A DNA stretch of 35,643 nt from Brevibacterium rongguiense (GCF_009857845.1 NZ_WWEQ01000032.1:1-35643), one strand, 5' to 3'; numbered from the stretch's first letter, positions 1 through 6,745 are shown. Notes: a model not told the origin generated them from the sequence alone. A program made the numbers and translations.

Positions 1-720
1 CACCGTCAGCGGCTCGCCGAGGCGCCGGCGGGCCCAGGCCAGCGCGGCGCCGATGCCGTCGTCGGCCCGCGGCGGCGGCTCGTGGGGCGCGATGTACTGC
101 GCCTGCCCGCCCTCGCGAAACGGGGCGATGACGCAGTGGCGCGCGGCCCGGGCGGCCACGGCGGCACCGGCATCGCGGCGCACGATGTGCAGGCACAGGT
201 CCAGCCCGGCCGCCAGCCCCGCCGAGGTGAGGATCCGCCCCTCGTCGACGTACAGGCTGCGCTCGTCGACGTCGACGCGCGGATAGAGCGCGCGCATCGC
301 CTCCGCCTGCTCCCAGTGGGTCGCGGCGCGCCGGCCGTCGAGCAGGCCGGCGGCGGCAAGGGCGAACGCTCCCGTGCAGATCCCCGCAACCCGAGCCTCG
401 GCGGGGATCGCGGCGAAGGCCGCGGCGGCGGGCCCGTCGAGCCGGCCGGCCCGGCGGGCAGCCGGATTGCGCGTACCCGGGACGATGACGGTCTGGGCGC
501 GGGCCAGCGCCTCGGGGCCGGCACTCGGCACGATGCCGTAGCCCTCCACCGTGGTGGTGGGCGCGCCATCGGCGGTGACGACGTCGACCGCGTAGAGCGG
601 CTCGCCGCACTCGGTGCGCGCGGCGGAGAAGACGAGCGAGGGGATCGTGGCGTCGAAGCCGATAGCCGGGGCGAGCAGCAGGACGGCGACGCGGTGCGGG
701 GGCGACGAGGGCGAGTCCAT
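1..720 (-). CDS. GlxA-type transcriptional regulator (DJ-1/PfpI + AraC HTH), 3' end cut by window edge
   Basis: The ATG at 720-718 opens 240 codons that run off the left edge. The N-terminal ~185 residues form a DJ-1/PfpI (class I glutamine amidotransferase-like) domain. A nucleophile-elbow motif GICTGAFALAAAGLLDGR is followed by ATHWEQAEAM and by TSAGLAAGLDLCLHIV, as in GlxA regulators. The last visible residues (WARRRLGEPLTV) are the first helix of an AraC-type HTH domain, so only the DNA-binding end is missing. Regulators of this family sense an unknown ligand in the cytosol and act on nearby genes. It diverges from an MFS transporter with only 70 bp between starts, so the transporter is the likely target. 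Family assignment is firm; the ligand cannot be told. Confidence 0.88.
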   Translation of the reverse strand, partial: MDSPSSPPHRVAVLLLAPAIGFDATIPSLVFSAARTECGEPLYAVDVVTADGAPTTTVEGYGIVPSAGPEALARAQTVIVPGTRNPAARRAGRLDGPAAAAFAAIPAEARVAGICTGAFALAAAGLLDGRRAATHWEQAEAMRALYPRVDVDERSLYVDEGRILTSAGLAAGLDLCLHIVRRDAGAAVAARAARHCVIAPFREGGQAQYIAPHEPPPRADDGIGAALAWARRRLGEPLTV

Positions 721-780
721 GGCAGGATCTTTGCACTTGTTGTCCTTTCTGCCAATGGCGGGCCGCAGACCGCTCTGCCA
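720..780. promoter_or_regulatory. Divergent control region with TGGCAG/CTGCCA repeats
   Basis: The gap between the regulator and the MFS gene contains TGGCAG (720-725) facing CTGCCA (749-754), with a second CTGCCA at 775-780. The first pair forms an inverted repeat with arms 23 bp apart. This is a plausible operator for the GlxA-type regulator, but it rests only on position and symmetry. Confidence 0.35.
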
Positions 781-790
781 GGCTGGGAGC

Positions 791-2107
791 GTGAACGCCT
801 CCCCTCTGCCCACCGCACCCCCCGTCGCCCCGCAGGACGGTGCCCGGCACCCCGGCTCCTGGCGCTACCCCGTCGTCGTCCTCGTCGCGTTCTGCACGCT
901 CATCGGCGCTTCCGGGTTCCGCTCCGCCCCCGGGGTGCTCATCGAGCCGCTCCACGCGGAGTTCGGCTGGTCGACCGCGACGATCAGCTCGGCGGTCTCG
1001 CTCAACCTGCTGCTCTACGGCCTCTTCTCGCCGTTCGCCGCCGCGCTCATGGAGCGCTTCGGGGTCCGCCGGGTGGTGGTCGCCGCCCTGTGCGCGGTGG
1101 CCTGCGGCAGCGGGCTCACGGTGTTCATGACGGCCCCCTGGCAGCTCTGGCTGCTGTGGGGCGTGGTGATCGGGGCCGGCACCGGGTCCATGGCGATGCC
1201 GTTCGTCGCGGTCGTCACGGCGCGGTGGTTCGTGGCCCGGCGGGGCCTCGTGACCGGCATCCTCACGGCCGCCCAGGCGACGGGCCAGCTGGTGTTCCTG
1301 CCCATCATCGCCCACCTGGCCATGCACTTCGGCTGGCGGCTGCCGGCCCTCGTGATCGCGGGCATGGCCCTGTGCGTCGTGCCGCTCGTGGTGTTCCTGC
1401 TGCGCGAGTACCCCGCGGACGTGGGGCTGCCGGCGCTGGGCGCCACCGCCCAGGATCCGGGTGTCACCCGCTCAACGCCGCGGGGCAACCCCGCCCGCAC
1501 CGCGCTGGCGGCACTCGCCGGCGCCGTGCGCCACCGCACCTTCTGGCTGCTCGCGCTGTCGTTCGCGATCTGCGGGGCGACGACGAATGGGCTCGTGGGC
1601 ACCCACTTCGTGCCCGCCGCGCACGATCACGGGATGCCCGCGACGACCGCGGCCGGCCTGCTGGCCCTCGTGGGCATCTTCGATGTCCTCGGCACCGTCG
1701 CCTCGGGCTGGCTGACCGACCGGATCGACCCGCGCCTGCTCCTGCTCGCCTACTACGGCCTGCGCGGGGTCTCGCTCGTGGCGCTGCCGCTCGTCATCGG
1801 CCCGCACGTCCAACCGCCCCTGTGGGCGTTCATCGTCTTCTACGGTCTCGACTGGGTGGCCACGGTCCCGCCCACGGTGGCGCTGTGCGTGCGGGCCTTC
1901 GGCCGCACCGGGCCCATCGTCTTCGGCTGGGTCTTCGCCTCGCACCAGGTCGGTGCCGCGGTCGCGGCGCTGGGCGCGGGCGTGCTGCGCGACGCCACCG
2001 GCAGCTACGACGGAGCGTGGTTCGCGGCGGCGGGCCTGTGCGGCATCGGGGCGCTTGCGAGCCTCCTCATCCCCCGCCGCACGGCGCCCCGCACGGCCCT
2101 CGGCTGA
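791..2107 (+). CDS. MFS transporter, monocarboxylate/oxalate-formate-like
   Basis: A 438-residue inner-membrane secondary transporter. I chose the GTG at 791 because it follows GGGAGC and lies just outside the divergent regulator; earlier in-frame starts lie inside that gene. About twelve hydrophobic segments are visible in two halves, split by a polar loop around residues 215-240. The loop after helix 2 carries MERFGVRR and the second half carries the matching GWLTDRIDPR, the two copies of the MFS loop motif. The N-terminal GFRSAPGVLIEPLHAEFGWS segment resembles the monocarboxylate/oxalate:formate antiporter branch. Substrate is not predictable; the divergent GlxA-type regulator suggests inducible uptake or efflux of a small organic compound. 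Confidence 0.85.
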   Translation: MNASPLPTAPPVAPQDGARHPGSWRYPVVVLVAFCTLIGASGFRSAPGVLIEPLHAEFGWSTATISSAVSLNLLLYGLFSPFAAALMERFGVRRVVVAALCAVACGSGLTVFMTAPWQLWLLWGVVIGAGTGSMAMPFVAVVTARWFVARRGLVTGILTAAQATGQLVFLPIIAHLAMHFGWRLPALVIAGMALCVVPLVVFLLREYPADVGLPALGATAQDPGVTRSTPRGNPARTALAALAGAVRHRTFWLLALSFAICGATTNGLVGTHFVPAAHDHGMPATTAAGLLALVGIFDVLGTVASGWLTDRIDPRLLLLAYYGLRGVSLVALPLVIGPHVQPPLWAFIVFYGLDWVATVPPTVALCVRAFGRTGPIVFGWVFASHQVGAAVAALGAGVLRDATGSYDGAWFAAAGLCGIGALASLLIPRRTAPRTALG

Positions 2108-2109
2108 GC

Positions 2110-2141
2110 GCGGGCCGGTGCGGGGCCGGTGCGGGGCCGGG
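2110..2141. repeat. Short tandem repeat just after the MFS stop codon
   Basis: Three near-identical units (GCGGGCCGGT, GCGGGGCCGGT, GCGGGGCCGGG) begin 3 nt after the stop codon of the MFS gene. No function is evident. It is one of several short repeats at gene ends in this window. Confidence 0.6.
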
Positions 2142-2225
2142 CGGACTCCCGCCGCTGCCCTCGCCCCGGCGCGATCCCGCGGCCCTGCATGCGTGTCGCT
2201 CACCGGGCTGCCGCGGCCCGTTGCG

Positions 2226-2231
2226 GACAAT
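2226..2231 (+). promoter_or_regulatory. Candidate -10 box (leaderless) for the DUF1461 gene
   Basis: GACAAT lies 6 nt upstream of the GTG at 2238 and there is no convincing ribosome binding site. Transcription would then begin at or next to the start codon. Confidence 0.4.
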
Positions 2232-2237
2232 GGACGG

Positions 2238-3419
2238 GTGGCTGATGACGAGAAGAACACCGATGACCTGATGTCGCGGCGCATGCGCTCAGGCTCGCAG
2301 GCCGAGGAGCCGCAGCGGGCAGAGCCCGCCGCCGATTCCGCGGCGGCCTCCGACCGGGTCGACGAGGAGTCGCTCGACGACACCGTTGCCTTCGAGGCGT
2401 TCCCCGCCGTCAAGCCGCAGACCTCGCAGCGGCCGGCCGTGCCGTCGGCCGGCGCGAAGCCGGACATGCTCAGCGACGAGGAGTGGGCCGCGATCACGGG
2501 CGCTCCCGCCGCGGAGCCCGATGCCACCGCCGTGGGCGCTGTCCCGGCCGGCGCGGCTGCCGCCGCGGGCAGCACAGCTGCCGGCGCGACCGGCGCAGCC
2601 GGCGCAAGTTCGGCGAAGCCGCGGCGCCGCTACACGTTCGTCGACGTCATCGCCACGCTCTGGATCGCGCTCGGCACGCCCTTCGTCCTCATCGCGCTGG
2701 GCGTGCGCGTCGTCGCCTCGGGGCTGTTCCTCAAGTTCGAGTACTTCTACCGCCCCGGCTTCCCCGCCGACCCCTACGGGTTCTCCGCGGACGACCGGAT
2801 GCACTTCGCCTCGTACACCGTCGACTACCTGTCGAACATGGACGGCAGCCGCTACCTGACCGACATCGCCCAAGGCGAGGGCTCCCCGCTGTTCACCCAG
2901 CCGGAGATCGCCCACATGGCCGATGTGAAGTCGATCATCTCGCTGCTCTACCTCGTGGCGGTCGTCGCCGTGATCGGCGCGATCATCGCCGGGCTCGCGC
3001 TGTGCCGCAAGCACGGCCCGGGCATGCACGCCGGGCTGCGGTGGGGCGCGATTCTCACCCTCCTCATCACGGTGGGTGCGGTCGTCGTGGCGCTCTTCGG
3101 CTTCGAGACGTTCTTCGCGAACTTCCACAGGGTGCTCTTCCCCGGCGGCAACTGGGAGTTCTACCTCGACGACTCCCTCATCCGGCTCTTCCCGCAGACG
3201 TTCTGGATGGACGCGGGGATCGGCGGCGGCGCGATCGTCATCCTCGCCGCGCTCGCGCTCCTGGGCATCTCCGCGATCGGCGGGCGCCGGCGCCGCGAGG
3301 CCAAGCGCCTGCGCGAGGTCCAGCGCGCCCGCGCGGAGCGCACCCGCAAGGCCGAGCGCGATGCCGCCAAGGAGGCGGAGAAGTCCGACCGGGCGGCTGC
3401 GAAGGCCGCCAAGGGCTGA
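2238..3419 (+). CDS. TIGR01906/DUF1461 family integral membrane protein
   Basis: A 393-residue protein. The first ~125 residues are acidic, then Ala/Gly-rich, and probably disordered. Four hydrophobic segments follow: VIATLWIALGTPFVLIALGV, SIISLLYLVAVVAVIGAI, ILTLLITVGAVVVALFGF and GAIVILAALALLGISAIGG. The family signature is the external segment FHRVLFPGGNWEFYLDDSLI followed by RLFPQTFW. The tail is strongly basic with alternating acidic residues (KRLREVQRARAERTRKAERD) and is likely a cytoplasmic coiled coil. I chose GTG 2238 over ATG 2271 because of the -10 box 6 nt upstream. The function of this family is unknown. It converges on ppk2. Confidence 0.8.
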   Translation: MADDEKNTDDLMSRRMRSGSQAEEPQRAEPAADSAAASDRVDEESLDDTVAFEAFPAVKPQTSQRPAVPSAGAKPDMLSDEEWAAITGAPAAEPDATAVGAVPAGAAAAAGSTAAGATGAAGASSAKPRRRYTFVDVIATLWIALGTPFVLIALGVRVVASGLFLKFEYFYRPGFPADPYGFSADDRMHFASYTVDYLSNMDGSRYLTDIAQGEGSPLFTQPEIAHMADVKSIISLLYLVAVVAVIGAIIAGLALCRKHGPGMHAGLRWGAILTLLITVGAVVVALFGFETFFANFHRVLFPGGNWEFYLDDSLIRLFPQTFWMDAGIGGGAIVILAALALLGISAIGGRRRREAKRLREVQRARAERTRKAERDAAKEAEKSDRAAAKAAKG

Positions 3420-3420
3420 G

Positions 3421-3485
3421 CCCCGCACCCGCCCGTCTGCCCCGTACCCGTTTGCCCAGTGCCCGAGGTGCGGGGCAGGCGGGCG
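3421..3485. terminator. Bidirectional terminator-like hairpins between DUF1461 gene and ppk2
   Basis: CGCCCGTCTGCCCCG (3430-3444) can pair with CGGGGCAGGCGGGCG (3471-3485) over 15 positions with one G-U. An alternative stem pairs CCCCGCACC (3421-3429) with GGTGCGGGG (3468-3476). The region separates two convergent genes, so either hairpin could serve both. Confidence 0.6.
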
Positions 3486-3507
3486 CCGCGCGCGCCTCGG
3501 GCCGGGT

Positions 3508-4410
3508 TCAGTCGCCCACGGCCTCGCGCCCGCGGCGGACGATCTTGGGGTCCGGCGGGTAGACGACGGACTCGTCCTTGTCCTCGTAGTCGAACTGGTT
3601 GAGGTAGTAGCGCATCGCGTTGAGGCGGGCGCGCTTCTTGTCATTGGACTTGATCGAGATCCAGGGGGCGGTGTCCGTATCCGTGCGCAGGAACGTCGCC
3701 TCCTTGGCGGCCGTGTAGTCCTCCCAGCGGCCCAGGGACTCGAGGTCCATGGGCGAGAGCTTCCACTGCCGCACGGGGTCGATCTGGCGGATGGCGAAGC
3801 GCGTGCGCTGCTCGCTCTCTGTGACGGAGAACCAGAACTTCGTGAGGTGGATGCCCTCGTCGACGAGCATCTTCTCGAACACGGGCGCCTGGACCATGAA
3901 GCGCTCGTACTCCTCGTCCGAGCAGAAGCCCATGACGCGCTCGACGTTGGCCCGGTTGTACCAGGAGCGGTCGAAGAGCACCATCTCGCCGCGGGTGGGC
4001 AGGTGCTGGACGTAGCGCTGGAAGTACCACTGGCCCGATTCCATCTCCGTGGGCTTGTTGAGCGCCACGACGCGGGCCGCGCGCGGGTTGAGGTGCTCCG
4101 TGAAGCGCTTGATGGTCCCGCCCTTGCCGGCGGCGTCGCGGCCCTCGAACAGGATGACGTGGCGCAGCCCGTGGTCCTGGCTGTAGTACTGGAGCTTGAG
4201 CAGCTCGACCTGCAGCCGGTACTTCTCCAGCTCGTAGGCGTCGCGCTCGAGGCGCTCCGCGTACGGGTAGTCCTCCTGCCACGTCTCGACCGCGCGGCCG
4301 CCCGGGTCGATGAGGTCTGGGTCCGGTGTGTGGCCATCGCGCACCGAGTAGCCCTCGAGCCGCAGCTTGTCGATGTACTCGCGGAGATTCTCTTTCTGGT
4401 GCGGGTGCAT
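3508..4410 (-). CDS. ppk2: Polyphosphate kinase 2 (PPK2 family)
   Basis: A 300-residue cytosolic kinase that transfers phosphate between polyphosphate and nucleotides. The single-domain length (about 300 residues) matches class I PPK2, usually NDP-phosphorylating. The Walker A loop is FEGRDAAGKGGTIKRF (residues ~88-103). The Walker B/lid region is VLFDRSWYNRANVERVMGF (~144-162), containing the family's DRSWYNR. The C-terminal basic segment SIKSNDKKRARLNAMRYYL is also typical. The ATG at 4410 follows GAGGAGCG. It converges with the DUF1461 gene, and an exopolyphosphatase (ppx) lies 8 kb away, so synthesis or use and breakdown of polyphosphate are encoded close together. Class I versus other classes cannot be proven from sequence alone. 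Confidence 0.93.
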   Translation of the reverse strand: MHPHQKENLREYIDKLRLEGYSVRDGHTPDPDLIDPGGRAVETWQEDYPYAERLERDAYELEKYRLQVELLKLQYYSQDHGLRHVILFEGRDAAGKGGTIKRFTEHLNPRAARVVALNKPTEMESGQWYFQRYVQHLPTRGEMVLFDRSWYNRANVERVMGFCSDEEYERFMVQAPVFEKMLVDEGIHLTKFWFSVTESEQRTRFAIRQIDPVRQWKLSPMDLESLGRWEDYTAAKEATFLRTDTDTAPWISIKSNDKKRARLNAMRYYLNQFDYEDKDESVVYPPDPKIVRRGREAVGD

Positions 4411-4546
4411 GGCGCTCCTCGGGCCGATCCGGTCGTTTCCCCAACTCTAGGCCTCTTCCGCCGCCGAGGCGGGGCGGGCCGCGGTTCGTCCGCCGGCGTC
4501 CCGCCATGCGACCGCAAGTGCCACGCGACCGCGGGTGACGCGCGCT

Positions 4547-4610
4547 TCGGGTGTCAGGCGCCTCGGGTACCAGACGCAGCGGGTGTCAGGCGCCTCGGGT
4601 GTCAGGCGCC
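4547..4610. repeat. Four tandem 16-bp repeats straddling the DedA-like stop codon
   Basis: Four exact-period units of 16 bp run from 4547: TCGGGTGTCAGGCGCC (4547-4562, 4595-4610), TCGGGTACCAGACGCA (4563-4578) and GCGGGTGTCAGGCGCC (4579-4594). The stop codon of the DedA-like gene (4604-4602) lies inside the last unit. Each full unit carries TGA when read in the sense of that gene. Confidence 0.85.
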
Positions 4611-5273
4611 TCGGGCCTCGGCGTCCCGGTCGGGGGCCGCGGGGTCCGGGCCTGGGCTCGAGGGTGCCGAATGCGAAGCCGCGGCGCGGTCTTCGCCACC
4701 GGGCACCGCAGTCCCGGCGCTCCCGCTCCCGGCGGGACCGACCTCGACGGATCCGCCCCCGGGGCGACCGCCTCCGGCGGCCTCGGGCGGTGGGGAGCCC
4801 GCGCCTCGACGGCGGAGCAGGCGCACGGCCAGGAAGGCGGCGAGCGCGAGGGCGAGGAGCGCCACGACGATCACGGTGAGGTCGGGATCGCGCTCGTAGG
4901 CCGCGCGCACCGCGGCGAAGCCCGCGAAGCCGACGCCGGCGTAGATGAGGGCCCAGGCCGCTCCCCCGAGCGCGAGCGCCGGCAGGTAGCGCACGAGCGC
5001 CATCCGGGTGGCCCCGGCGGCCGCGTTGGCCAGCGTCTGGAACCCGATCGTCAGGAAGCTCGCCGCGACCAACGGCGCGCCCCAGCGGTCGAGCAGCGCC
5101 TCCACGCGGCGGGCCCGGGGGGAGGCGAGCAGGCGGCCGATGTGCGTGAAGCGGGCCGCCCCGCGCCGCGCGGCCCGGCCGAGCGCGTACGTGCTGCCCG
5201 CGCGGCCGAGGACGATGAGGTAGAGCAGGCCCCAGACGCCGAAGAACGGCAGCTCCCACTGCTCGGGATGCAC
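4602..5273 (-). CDS. DedA-like (SNARE-associated/VTT domain) membrane protein
   Basis: A 223-residue multi-pass membrane protein. GTG 5273 is chosen because GGAGGTGA sits 5 nt upstream; the earlier in-frame GTG at 5282 overlaps that ribosome binding site. The layout is DedA-like: an N-terminal helix (FFGVWGLLYLIVLGRAGSTYALG), an amphipathic stretch with VEALLDRWG, a re-entrant/helix region ASFLTIGFQTLANAAAG with downstream hydrophobic segments, and a polar Ser/Gly/Pro-rich tail after the last helix. The arginines usually seen in the RFxPGxR motif of DedA flippase-like proteins are absent here (SFLTIGFQT). It is therefore an atypical member and its transport role is uncertain. It has no obvious operon partner. 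Confidence 0.65.
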   Translation of the reverse strand: MHPEQWELPFFGVWGLLYLIVLGRAGSTYALGRAARRGAARFTHIGRLLASPRARRVEALLDRWGAPLVAASFLTIGFQTLANAAAGATRMALVRYLPALALGGAAWALIYAGVGFAGFAAVRAAYERDPDLTVIVVALLALALAAFLAVRLLRRRGAGSPPPEAAGGGRPGGGSVEVGPAGSGSAGTAVPGGEDRAAASHSAPSSPGPDPAAPDRDAEARGA

Positions 5274-5408
5274 GTGGTTCACCTCCGCCCGCGGCGCGCA
5301 ATCGCACCCCGAGTCTACCGGGCGCAAGGGCAGCCTGGCCGCACCGCGCGGCGTTCGCCGCCGGGCGCCGCGCGGGCCGCGTGGTACGTTGACAGCGCGC
5401 GCCTGCCG

Positions 5409-5482
5409 CCCCCCGTAGCCCAATCGGCAGAGGCAGCCGACTTAAAATCGGCGCAGTGCGGGTTCGAGTCCCGCCGGGGGGA
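5409..5482 (+). tRNA. tRNA with anticodon TAA (leucine UUA by codon), short variable arm
   Basis: A full cloverleaf can be drawn. The acceptor is CCCCCCG (5409-5415) with CGGGGGG (5475-5481). The D stem is GCC/GGC (5418-5420/5432-5434). The anticodon stem is GCCGA/TCGGC (5436-5440/5448-5452) with loop CTTAAAA. The variable loop is GCAGT (5 nt). The T stem is GCGGG/CCCGC (5458-5462/5470-5474) with loop TTCGAGT. The discriminator is A5482 and CCA is not encoded. Anticodon 5443-5445 is TAA, which reads the leucine codon UUA. Bacterial leucine tRNAs normally carry a long variable arm and start with G1-C72. This one has a 5-nt variable loop and C1-G72, so its identity is uncertain. Its 3' end is the attachment site of the neighbouring element. 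Confidence 0.85.
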
Positions 5483-5488
5483 CGCGCC
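5459..5488 (+). repeat. Left attachment-site copy (attL), within the tRNA 3' end
   Basis: This 30-nt segment begins CGGGTTCGAGTCCCGCC and ends GGACGCGCC. It covers the T arm and acceptor of the TAA tRNA plus six flanking bases. It recurs at 6746-6774 with one substitution and one missing G. Duplication of a tRNA 3' end is the classic footprint of tyrosine-recombinase integration. Confidence 0.8.
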
Positions 5489-5552
5489 CACGGCCCGCAT
5501 TCCCCCAGGTCAGAACCTTAGATGCCCCCCGCTGTTGCCGGTCAAAACGGGG

Positions 5553-5574
5553 TTTGGGCATATTTTGGGCACAT
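5553..5574 (+). repeat. Left pair of 11-bp tandem repeats (candidate integrase arm sites)
   Basis: TTTGGGCATAT (5553-5563) is directly followed by TTTGGGCACAT (5564-5574), 64 nt inside the left core. The matching pair near the right core is in the same orientation. Arm-type sites of tyrosine integrases have this layout. Confidence 0.6.
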
Positions 5575-5578
5575 CGCC

Positions 5579-5707
5579 CTACAACACCACGTCCGCCCGC
5601 GGCAGCCATTCGCCGATGGTGATGCACCTGGTGCCACACATCTCCACGAAGACCGCCCCGTCCGCGAGTACAAACCGGGAGGCGGTGGTAGCGATCCCCC
5701 GTGACCG
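5579..5707 (-). pseudogene. Possible 3' remnant of an unknown element gene
   Basis: On the minus strand a coding-like stretch reads TASRFVLADGAVFVEMCG then TRCITIGEWLPRADVVL and stops at 5581-5579, beside the left arm repeats. No ATG, GTG or TTG with a ribosome binding site precedes it in frame. The residues just upstream look like an out-of-frame continuation. I do not recognise the family. It could be the tail of a gene whose 5' part has decayed, or chance. Confidence 0.3.
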
Positions 5708-5811
5708 AGTGGATGCGGGCGGGGCATGGGAGGGGTGACCGGTCTGGTGAGCGGCGGGCGGGGAGGCTGTTGACAATGAGGACCGGGTTGGGGGTGAGGC
5801 GTTCAACGAAC

Positions 5812-5843
5812 ACCCTGCGAGGGTATGTGTCAGGGCTGACACA
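5812..5843. promoter_or_regulatory. Two adjacent palindromes, candidate operator
   Basis: TGTGTCAGGGCTGACACA (5826-5843) is a perfect 8-bp inverted repeat around GG. Immediately upstream is ACCCT-GCG-AGGGT (5812-5824). Both sit just upstream of the -35 box for the secreted-peptide gene, a position that suits activator or repressor binding. Confidence 0.55.
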
Positions 5844-5848
5844 CCCCG

Positions 5849-5877
5849 TTGTCGCGTGATCGAAGAATGGATAGCGT
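5849..5877 (+). promoter_or_regulatory. Candidate promoter of the secreted-peptide gene
   Basis: TTGTCG (5849-5854) and TAGCGT (5872-5877) are separated by 17 bp. They lie 49 nt upstream of the ATG at 5927, right after the palindromes. Confidence 0.5.
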
Positions 5878-5926
5878 GACGGGTGCCACATACCGAAAAG
5901 GACACACCTTCTAGGAGATGAGCACC

Positions 5927-6130
5927 ATGAACACCAAGCACTCTTTCACCGCCATACTCGGAGCAGCCGCCCTCACCGCAGGGGCAGCACTTCTCCCCCT
6001 CAGTCCGTCGACGGCGAACGCCGGTGAGGAAGTCTGTGGGAATGTCGGTTCGTGCAACAACAAAATCCAATCGCCGTGGTTTGAGACCAGTGGTGTCGGG
6101 AAGTACGGGTCTAAGCCCTCGATCAACTGA
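5927..6130 (+). CDS. Small secreted peptide of unknown function
   Basis: A 67-residue product. The ATG at 5927 is preferred over 5918 because AGGAG (5913-5917) lies 9 nt upstream of it but abuts 5918. Residues 1-32 form a clear Sec signal peptide: MNTKHS, a hydrophobic core AILGAAALTAGAALLPL, then SPSTANA as an AxA cleavage site. The predicted mature peptide has 35 residues, starts GEEVCGNVGSCNNK and ends GKYGSKPSIN. It has two cysteines (37 and 43) that could form a small disulfide loop, and one Trp. I recognise no family. Its location in an integrative-element remnant, its own promoter with palindromes and its strong terminator suggest an expressed cargo gene. A bacteriocin, a signalling peptide or a surface-exclusion peptide are all guesses. 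Confidence 0.7.
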   Translation: MNTKHSFTAILGAAALTAGAALLPLSPSTANAGEEVCGNVGSCNNKIQSPWFETSGVGKYGSKPSIN

Positions 6131-6143
6131 GGCACGACGAAAG

Positions 6144-6170
6144 CGCCCCCACCTGGGAAGGGTGGGGGCG
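6144..6170 (+). terminator. Strong hairpin terminator after the secreted-peptide gene
   Basis: CGCCCCCACC (6144-6153) pairs perfectly with GGTGGGGGCG (6161-6170) around the loop TGGGAAG, 13 nt after the stop codon. There is no T-run after the stem. An AAA precedes it, so it may act on both strands. Confidence 0.75.
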
Positions 6171-6184
6171 TAGTCACGCGGTGC

Positions 6185-6431
6185 TCAGCGGCAAGGTTCG
6201 TAGTCCTCCGCCCCAGCGGGGTCTCATCCACCTCCACCAACTCATCCGTAGGCGCATCGTCCACGGCCGCGTAATCCTCGTCCGTCAGCACCTCACCCTC
6301 CGACACGTCGGTCTCCGCAGCCCCCCCGTGTTGTTGGCCGCGACAAGCCCGAACGCGGTCCCGATGAACCCGTACACGCCGAGCACCGAGGTGAACCATC
6401 GCTCGTCCACCACGGCAACCCACCCCGTCAT
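6185..6431 (-). pseudogene. Frameshifted small membrane protein with acidic tail
   Basis: The ATG at 6431 opens MTGWVAVVDERWF, then a hydrophobic segment TSVLGVYGFIGTAFGLVAANN. In this frame it stops at 6285. If one base is restored in the C7 run (6321-6327 on the plus strand), the frame continues as an acidic tail ETDVSEGEVLTDEDYAAVDD, then APTDELVEVDETP. A second one-base restoration at the GGGG run (6218-6221) would end the protein AGAEDYEPCR at a TGA (6187-6185), about 82 residues in all. The composition is coherent across both breaks, so this looks like a real gene with two single-base losses in homopolymers. Function unknown. Confidence 0.45.
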
Positions 6432-6651
6432 GGGTGAATGACGACGGCCTGCCAACGGGCGGGGATTGACCGGATCACCCCACACGACCTGCGGCACACG
6501 GCAGCGTCGCTGGCAGTGCAGGCGGGTGCGCATTTGAAGGTGTTTCAGCGGATGTTGGAGCACGCGACGGCGGCGGTGACGTTGGACGTGTACGCGGCGC
6601 TGTTCGACAGTGACCTGGGTGCGGTGGCTGATGCGATGGAGGCCGCACATT

Positions 6652-6673
6652 CGTGGGCACAATTTGGGCACAC
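6652..6673 (+). repeat. Right pair of 11-bp tandem repeats (candidate integrase arm sites)
   Basis: CGTGGGCACAA (6652-6662) and TTTGGGCACAC (6663-6673) match the left pair and lie 72 nt inside the right core. They overlap the codons that follow the integrase catalytic domain. Confidence 0.6.
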
Positions 6674-6745
6674 TCCCCCACGGAGCGAGAGAGGCCGTGG
6701 AACACCTAGATTCCGGTGCTCGGGAGTGTGGCCTGGGCCTGGATA

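Noticed and set aside
6..818. A 270-codon minus-strand frame over the regulator
   Set aside because: It is Arg/Ser/Pro-rich shadow coding; the GlxA-type frame starting at 720 has clear domain motifs.
82..2271. A 729-codon open frame on the plus strand across the regulator and MFS gene
   Set aside because: It covers two well-supported genes in other frames and has no family features.
4547..4610. CRISPR array
   Set aside because: The 16-bp units are directly adjacent with no spacers, and there are no cas genes.
5274..5423. Longer N-terminus for the DedA-like protein
   Set aside because: The upstream frame runs antisense into the tRNA, and the GGAGGTGA site fits the GTG at 5273.
5911..6423. 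A 170-codon minus-strand frame antisense to the secreted peptide
   Set aside because: Only its first third looks like real protein (the acidic tail of the broken gene); the rest is antisense to the peptide gene and its terminator.
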